Made by a program: the position numbers and the translations under genes. A DNA stretch of 11,302 bases. Origin: Phycisphaera sp. Lineage in GTDB: Bacteria; Planctomycetota; Phycisphaerae; Phycisphaerales; Phycisphaeraceae. The DNA is taken from contig JARFRI010000348.1 in NCBI GenBank assembly GCA_029287335.1, forward strand, positions 1-11,302, read 5' to 3'. Shown here piece after piece: positions 7,257 to 11,302 of this stretch (position 1 is its first letter; every line of letters begins with the position of its first letter). The notes below the pieces were generated by a model. That model made no database searches. It saw only the letters and a program-made list of their open reading frames with translations, and had not been told where the DNA came from.

Positions 7257-8471
7257 GTGAATGGCTCGATACCCAACACTCCTGCGCGCCTGCCCGGCCT
7301 CGATATGCTCCGCGCGGTCGCCATCTTGCTCGTACTCTTCACGCATGGCCCAACACCCATGTCCGGCGAGATGCCTTACCTGCTCAGCGAATGCCTCATC
7401 GCTCTTAAGCGTGGCGGATGGATCGGCGTCGACCTCTTCTTCGTGCTCTCGGGCTTCCTTGTCTCGGGCCTGCTCATGCGTGAACACCGCAGGCACGGCA
7501 GCGTTCGGCCGGTGAGTTTCCTCGTGCGCCGCGGCTGGAAGCTCTACCCACCCCTGGTAGTGTTCCTTTGCTTCGTCATGGTTCAGACGCATATGCAGCG
7601 CGGCTACTGGCCGACGGATCGGCTCATCGTCAACTTGCTGTGGATCCAGAACTACACCGCAGGATTAATGGTCCACACCTGGTCGCTCGCGGTGGAGGAA
7701 CACGCCTACTTCTTGATCGCATTGACCTTTGGCATCGCGGCATGGGTCGGCACACGCACCGGGCGTGGCCTGCGATTGGGGTGGATCCCATACGCCTTTA
7801 TCCCGATCGCGATCGTCGGGCTGATACTGCGCGTCCAAGCCGCCCAGGCCAGCGCCTTTGACATCTATCAGCATCAGTTTCCGACGCACCTGCGTATCGA
7901 TAGTTTGTTGTTCGGCGTTGTCATCGCTTTTTTCTATCACGAACACCACGCAACGCTAGCTCGCCTGATCGCTCGCTACCGCGCACTTCTGTTCGTCGCG
8001 GCAGCAGTGCTCCTGATGCCCTCCTTTGTCATGGACCTTAGAGAGTCGCCATGGGTTTATAGCTATGGCTTGACGACGAACTATCTCGGTGCTGGGGCGC
8101 TGCTTTGCGCGATCTTGCCGATGCGGCAGCGGACCGGCTGGTTTGCAGTCAGTATCGCGGCGGTGGGCCGACACTCGTACTCGATCTATCTCTGGCATAT
8201 GACCGTGTACGGCATCGCCATCGGCCTGATCACGGGTGAGTATCTTGGCAAGCCGCACTGGCCCGTGCCGTATGCCCTGCATCTGGCCGTGTACGCCGCA
8301 GCCGCGATCACGGTCGGTATCGTCATGTCGCTTTTAGTCGAGGTCCCCACGCTGAAACTGCGTGACCGCTTCTCGCCCAGGCGAAGCGGGCAACTCGAAC
8401 CAATCACAGTCCGAGAAGGCGCAACGGAGCACGTCACAAAACCTGTCATCGCCAGGCCCGCCAGCGCTTAA
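7257..8471 (+). CDS. Acyltransferase 3 family membrane protein
   Basis: I choose the GTG at 7257 (404 residues), which puts a short tail before RLPGLDMLRAVAILLVLFTH, the usual start of this family; an in-frame GTG at 7230 would add nine residues, and neither has a clear ribosome site. The sequence is almost all membrane helices, about ten in number. Conserved Acyltransferase_3 (PF01757) features are the His in the first helix (LFTHG), GGWIGVDLFFVLSGFLVSG, an Arg-rich loop RRGWKLYPP, HTWSLAVEEHAYFL, RIDSLLFG, and GRHSYSIYLWHMTVYG. Such proteins transfer acyl groups, often acetyl, to sugars of lipopolysaccharide, exopolysaccharide or peptidoglycan at the cytoplasmic membrane. There is no attached SGNH domain, and a charged tail of about 35 residues ends the protein. 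It follows the ABC exporter by 86 bases, so a shared envelope role is possible but unproven. Confidence 0.92.
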   Translation: MNGSIPNTPARLPGLDMLRAVAILLVLFTHGPTPMSGEMPYLLSECLIALKRGGWIGVDLFFVLSGFLVSGLLMREHRRHGSVRPVSFLVRRGWKLYPPLVVFLCFVMVQTHMQRGYWPTDRLIVNLLWIQNYTAGLMVHTWSLAVEEHAYFLIALTFGIAAWVGTRTGRGLRLGWIPYAFIPIAIVGLILRVQAAQASAFDIYQHQFPTHLRIDSLLFGVVIAFFYHEHHATLARLIARYRALLFVAAAVLLMPSFVMDLRESPWVYSYGLTTNYLGAGALLCAILPMRQRTGWFAVSIAAVGRHSYSIYLWHMTVYGIAIGLITGEYLGKPHWPVPYALHLAVYAAAAITVGIVMSLLVEVPTLKLRDRFSPRRSGQLEPITVREGATEHVTKPVIARPASA

Positions 8472-8538
8472 GACCGAGTTGGTTTGTGCCGATCCTACGG
8501 ATAACAACACTTATCACCCCGAATAACGGATCGATCCA

Positions 8539-9153
8539 ATGGACGAGCACGAAAAGAACCAAGACCAGCCAACCTCTTCACCACAAGGCAACGTCGGCGG
8601 CCTGATCGCCGAGGTCGAGAGCAAGATGTCCGAGCTGATGGCTTGGCACAAGACTCAGGTCGCTCAGTTCGAAGACGACAAGGCTAAATTTGAAGCCGAG
8701 TTGTTGCTGCAGCGTGAGGCGATCAAAGCCGAGGGCGAGCAGCAGGCCCAGGCCTTGGCAGCTAAAGCCAAATCGCAGGAGCAGGCTTACCAAGACAAGA
8801 TCGAAGAAAACAAGCAGGCCATCGCGTCGCAGCGCAAGACGTTAGACGAGCGGATGAATGAAGTCGATCAGCAGCGCATCAAGCTCGTTGAACTAACGAG
8901 CAAGCTGCGTGCTCAGGAGTCAGCCATCTCGCGTGAGTGGGGCGAAGTCCAACGCGAACGCGAAGCGGTGCAGAAGCAGTCTGAAGAGGTCGCCAAGATG
9001 CGCGAGCAGACGCAAGCGCATGCCCAGGCCTGGCTGGAAACCACGGCAGCTGAACTCAGCGAGCCGCTGAAACTCACGACTGAGTTGCCCGACGAATATG
9101 AAGAGAATCAAGAAGCCGAACATCAAGCCGAGCAACACCACGAAGCGGCCTGA
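8539..9153 (+). CDS. Hypothetical acidic coiled-coil protein
   Basis: A 204-residue protein that I cannot assign to a named family. Residues about 1-20 are polar and probably disordered (NQDQPTSSPQG). Residues about 22-165 are a nearly uninterrupted run of Glu, Lys, Gln, Ala and Leu with heptad-like spacing, predicting a long alpha-helical coiled coil. The last 30 residues are strongly acidic and His-rich (EENQEAEHQAEQHHEAA). There is no signal peptide or membrane segment, so it is probably cytoplasmic. Codon use looks like that of ordinary neighbours and the reading frame is clean, which supports a real gene. It could be a structural or scaffolding protein, but nothing in the context fixes a role. 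It converges with the minus-strand gene ending at 9179. Confidence 0.8.
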   Translation: MDEHEKNQDQPTSSPQGNVGGLIAEVESKMSELMAWHKTQVAQFEDDKAKFEAELLLQREAIKAEGEQQAQALAAKAKSQEQAYQDKIEENKQAIASQRKTLDERMNEVDQQRIKLVELTSKLRAQESAISREWGEVQREREAVQKQSEEVAKMREQTQAHAQAWLETTAAELSEPLKLTTELPDEYEENQEAEHQAEQHHEAA

Positions 9154-9178
9154 CTTAATTTTCTGCTTTTTTGATTTT
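9154..9178 (+). other. T-rich spacer between convergent genes
   Basis: The 25-base gap between two convergent stop codons is almost all T, with runs of four to six T, and the T-rich character continues to about 9197 in the 3' end of the minus-strand gene. A T-rich tract after the plus-strand gene could serve as a transcript end, but I see no good GC-rich hairpin in front of it, so I do not call a terminator. Confidence 0.35.
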
Positions 9179-9574
9179 TTACTTTTCTGTTGTTTTGTAC
9201 GCCTCGACCTCGAACGGGTTGTCCCGGTAGGGGTCGTTTCCTTGCGCCCACTGCCAGAGGCCGGCAGCGAGATAGGCAAACACAAACAACGGCCCCCATC
9301 GCTCATACTGCCTGACGTGAACGCGTTCGTGTTCGCGGGTGCGCTCTAACTCGGCGACACTCTGTGCGAGGACGACGTGGCCGACCGTGATCGCCGCGGC
9401 GCCGTTTTTTACAAAGGGCAGGCGCTTGAGTATCGGCTTGGCCCAGCCGCCATGCGCTTCGACGACGCCGGTGTGTACAGAGCACCCCCCGCCGGTGAGA
9501 CGGGCGAGCAGCACCCAAATCAACCCGACGAGCGAGTTGGGGCCGGCCCAGAGATAGCGCATACATTGCAACAT
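9179..9574 (-). CDS. Small HExxH-containing hypothetical protein, putative metallopeptidase-like
   Basis: A 131-residue protein (127 if it starts at the in-frame ATG at 9562; no ribosome site favours either). The N-terminal 30 residues contain a hydrophobic helix (LVGLIWVLLARL). The centre has a GAAAITVGHVVLAQS segment and then EHERVHVRQYERWGPLFVFA, where HERVH (82-86) matches the zinc-peptidase HExxH motif. A second hydrophobic helix (about 95-109) follows, then NPFEVEAYK (119-127), whose glutamate could be a third zinc ligand. I recall this HERVHVRQYERWGP...NPFE arrangement from many small uncharacterised bacterial proteins; no function is established. It is downstream of mraY on the same strand, but the inverted-repeat copy B lies between them, ending 12 bases before this start codon, so its promoter may lie in or be shaped by that element. 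Confidence 0.8.
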   Translation of the reverse strand: MLQCMRYLWAGPNSLVGLIWVLLARLTGGGCSVHTGVVEAHGGWAKPILKRLPFVKNGAAAITVGHVVLAQSVAELERTREHERVHVRQYERWGPLFVFAYLAAGLWQWAQGNDPYRDNPFEVEAYKTTEK

Positions 9575-9586
9575 GGAAAGCTATTT

Positions 9587-9754
9587 AACCACGAAGGCAC
9601 GAAGATCAAGAAGCAAGGTAACAAGGCAAGTGGCCACAAAGAAGCACAAGAAGGAACAAAAAAAGACAATAGAAGTGTTATATTTTTGCGCTTTTTTTGC
9701 ATTTTGTGGCTAAATCATTATGCCTTGCTTCGTGATCTTCGTGCCTTCGTGGTT
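9587..9754. repeat. Gene-free inverted-repeat element (copy B)
   Basis: A 168-base near-palindrome. The outer arms (9587-9620 and 9721-9754) are inverted repeats matching at 32 of 34 positions, with the first 22 bases perfect. Each arm is the same unit as the arms of copy A. Inside, partial symmetry continues: GCCACAAA at 9633-9640 faces TTTGTGGC near 9703-9710, and A-runs near 9657-9664 face T-runs near 9681-9688, leaving a small AT-rich centre. No reading frame of note is carried. It ends 11 bases past the mraY stop codon. As RNA it could fold into one long hairpin and so act as a terminator or processing site; as DNA it looks like a non-autonomous, MITE-like relative of copy A. Confidence 0.8.
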
Positions 9755-9765
9755 CAAATCCACAG

Positions 9766-11058
9766 CTATCGCAACTTAATCGTCGACAGCGCCACCGCCG
9801 CGAGCAGGGCGGTGATCAGCCAGAAGCGGACGACGACTTGTTGTTCGGTCCAGCCGATCATGTGGAAGTGGTGGTGGACGGGCGCGCATTTGAAGATGCG
9901 CTTGCCGCCACGTAGTTTGAACGAACCGACTTGCAGGATGACCGACGCCATCTCGAAGAAGAAGATCCCGCCGATGATGAGCAGCAGCAGTTCCTGACGG
10001 GTAACGACGGCGAGGTAGCCCAGCGTCCCGCCCAGCGCGAGCGAGCCGGTGTCGCCCATGAACACTTGGGCCGGGTGGCAGTTAAACCAGAGGAAGCCCA
10101 GGCACGCCCCGGCCATCGCCCCGGCCAAGACGGCCAGTTCATCGGCATAGGGGATATGCGGCACGAGCAGGTACTGGGCGAGGATAAACTCGCCGCGCTC
10201 GTAGCCGGCGATCAGGCACAGCACCATGAAGCCGAAGGAGACGATGACCGTGACCCCACTGGCCAGGCCGTCCATCCCGTCGGTCAGGTTCACCGCATTG
10301 CTCGTCCCGGCAATAAACATCACAGCGAGAAACACAAACACCGCGGCGGGCAAGATGATCAACCCATCCGACGGCGCCCACTCCCCCGACGCGCGATCAA
10401 ACACCCACGTCTTGAGGCCAGGCAGGTTTAGCGATCGGCTCATCAACTCGAAGTTGTCCAGGCCCGAAAACTTCGACACGCCGTGGTGGTAGATGAAGAT
10501 ACCAAGCAGGACCGCCAGCCCGAGCTGAAACATCAGCTTCTCCCACGAGCGCAGGCCGTCGCGCGAGCCGGGCTTACGCCGGGCGGTCGTGAGCTTGAGC
10601 CAGTCGTCGGCCATGCCGATCCCCGCCATGCCCACCAAACAGATCAAGCCCATCCAGACATAGAACCCGTGCTGGCGCGAGATGTCGGCCAGCAGCAGCG
10701 TGACGAGCACGATCGCCCCGACGATCATGATCCCGCCCATCGTCGGCGTGTTCGCCTTGGACTTCATCAACTCATTGATGTCCTTATTAAAGAACTCCGG
10801 GTTGTCCCCGATCTTTTGGCCCACGAGCCAAAGGATCACCCGCTTGCCCGAGAGCACCACGACCGCAAACGACAGGATCAACGCCAACACCGCACGGAAC
10901 TCGATGTACGTGAACACCCGCAGGAAACTGAAGAGGGTCCCTTCGATCGAGTCTTCAATGGCTTGGATGAGCAGGTAGAGCAGGGGGTAATGGGGGTTGG
11001 GGTTTAGGGTTTGGGGCCAGCCATGAAGCGCCGCGGCTTGCCGCGTGATAGCGCGCAT
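9766..11058 (-). CDS. mraY: Phospho-N-acetylmuramoyl-pentapeptide-transferase MraY
   Basis: A 430-residue polytopic inner-membrane enzyme that joins UDP-MurNAc-pentapeptide to undecaprenyl phosphate, making lipid I for peptidoglycan. The diagnostic motifs are all present: TPTMGGIM (104-111), the Asp pair MADDWLK (D151, D152), NLTDGMDGLA (257-266), FMGDTGSLALGG (333-344), and PVHHHFHMIGW (393-403) followed by VVVRFWLI. The enzyme is longer than the roughly 360 residues usual in the family. About 25 residues are an unusual N-terminal extension (RAITRQAAALHGWPQTLNPN), and others lie in loops near 195-235. No later in-frame ATG, GTG or TTG fits a shorter start, so the ATG at 11058 is kept, though a CTG start is possible. 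It follows murF after 11 bases, as in the conserved dcw cluster, but murD does not follow it. Confidence 0.97.
   Translation of the reverse strand: MRAITRQAAALHGWPQTLNPNPHYPLLYLLIQAIEDSIEGTLFSFLRVFTYIEFRAVLALILSFAVVVLSGKRVILWLVGQKIGDNPEFFNKDINELMKSKANTPTMGGIMIVGAIVLVTLLLADISRQHGFYVWMGLICLVGMAGIGMADDWLKLTTARRKPGSRDGLRSWEKLMFQLGLAVLLGIFIYHHGVSKFSGLDNFELMSRSLNLPGLKTWVFDRASGEWAPSDGLIILPAAVFVFLAVMFIAGTSNAVNLTDGMDGLASGVTVIVSFGFMVLCLIAGYERGEFILAQYLLVPHIPYADELAVLAGAMAGACLGFLWFNCHPAQVFMGDTGSLALGGTLGYLAVVTRQELLLLIIGGIFFFEMASVILQVGSFKLRGGKRIFKCAPVHHHFHMIGWTEQQVVVRFWLITALLAAVALSTIKLR
10983..11016 (+). other. Candidate G-quadruplex tract in the 5' end of mraY
   Basis: Five runs of three to five G occur in 34 bases on the plus strand (10983-10987, 10992-10996, 10999-11002, 11007-11009, 11013-11016), separated by loops of 4, 2, 4 and 3 bases. 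This satisfies the usual G-quadruplex pattern. It lies on the template strand of mraY, within codons of the unusual N-terminal extension. Confidence 0.55.
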
Positions 11059-11069
11059 GACAACACCAG

Positions 11070-11302
11070 TTATGTCGGCTTATCGTCTTCCGGGGGGCCA
11101 AAACGCCGTTCAATCGCGGGGATCAACCGTTCAAGCCGCATCCCTCGCGAGGCTTTGAGCAAGACGGTATCGCCGGGCTCAAGCAGGGCGGCGACCTGGT
11201 CGGGCAGGTCGTCAGACCATTCGGGGAAAGCGTGAACGGTGATCTCGCCTGACGCGAGTAATTCGGGTTCGACGGTCTCGATGAACTTACAAGCGTGTGC
11301 TG
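11070..11302 (-). CDS. murF: UDP-N-acetylmuramoyl-tripeptide--D-alanyl-D-alanine ligase MurF, C-terminal end
   Basis: Only the last 77 codons are inside the window; the gene continues beyond the right edge. The reading frame ends VLLKASRGMRLERLIPAIE, the very conserved MurF C-terminal motif (KxSRxMRLE), before a short acidic tail and the TAA at 11070-11072. MurF is a cytoplasmic Mur ligase that adds D-Ala-D-Ala to UDP-MurNAc-tripeptide using ATP, giving the substrate of MraY. The visible part belongs to the third, Rossmann-like domain of Mur ligases. mraY starts 11 bases downstream on the same strand, the order found in dcw clusters, so co-transcription is likely. Confidence 0.93.
   Translation of the reverse strand, partial: AHACKFIETVEPELLASGEITVHAFPEWSDDLPDQVAALLEPGDTVLLKASRGMRLERLIPAIERRFGPPEDDKPT

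Noticed and set aside
9587..9754. Reading the CACGAAG units as a CRISPR array
   Set aside because: The units are only 7-9 bases, directly adjacent, and lie in inverted arms; there are no spacers of constant length and no cas genes.
9377..9997. A 206-codon plus-strand open frame crossing copy B
   Set aside because: It is antisense to the HExxH gene and mraY at its two ends, and in the middle only translates the inverted repeat (NHEGTK-type peptide). It is not a plausible protein.
10483..11007. A 174-codon plus-strand open frame
   Set aside because: It is antisense to mraY and rich in Arg, Asp, His and Gln without domain resemblance.
10992..11016. Telomere-like GGGTTTAGGG sequence
   Set aside because: It is a single short stretch inside a coding region of a bacterial chromosome, better described as a G-rich tract than a telomeric repeat.

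Overview
The window looks like chromosomal DNA of a planctomycete, most likely a Phycisphaerae-type member. The clues are a DUF1800/DUF1501 pair of exported proteins, a murF-mraY fragment of the cell-division/wall cluster, mostly weak or absent Shine-Dalgarno sequences, and GC-rich genes (about 60% in the stretch I counted). The taxonomic call is inference from gene content; no rRNA or tRNA gene is visible.

Layout. On the minus strand at the left end, a Sec-exported DUF1800 protein (579-2246) is followed after 15 bases by a Tat-exported DUF1501 protein that runs off the edge (1-563). A divergent AT-rich intergenic region separates them from a plus-strand NUDIX hydrolase (2372-2917), probably of the ADP-ribose pyrophosphatase type. 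Next come two half-size ABC exporters (2982-4859 and 5323-7170). Their motifs are asymmetric in complementary ways, as in heterodimeric exporters with one degenerate ATP site. A plus-strand acyltransferase-3 membrane protein (7257-8471) and an acidic coiled-coil protein (8539-9153) follow. On the minus strand are a small HExxH protein (9179-9574), mraY (9766-11058) and the 3' end of murF (11070-11302).

The most interesting structure is a dispersed inverted-repeat family with two copies here. Copy A (4859-5318) sits exactly between the two ABC half-transporter genes. It consists of a 34-base arm, one small gene for a GxxExxY/PD-(D/E)XK-nuclease-like protein, and the same arm inverted. The arms abut the gene almost to the base, and the left arm contains its ribosome binding site. 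The gene is about 45% GC by hand count, well below its neighbours. Copy B (9587-9754) has the same arms (32 of 34 matching in inverted orientation) around an AT-rich centre without a gene, and lies between mraY and the HExxH gene. Each arm is built from tandem CACGAAG-type units. I propose that A is a gene-carrying element and B a non-autonomous relative, comparable in logic to REPIN/RAYT pairs but with a nuclease-fold protein. Everything beyond the sequence structure is inference.

No CRISPR array, integrase, transposase of a known class, or RNA gene was seen. All gaps between genes are under 300 bases and are described where they hold something.
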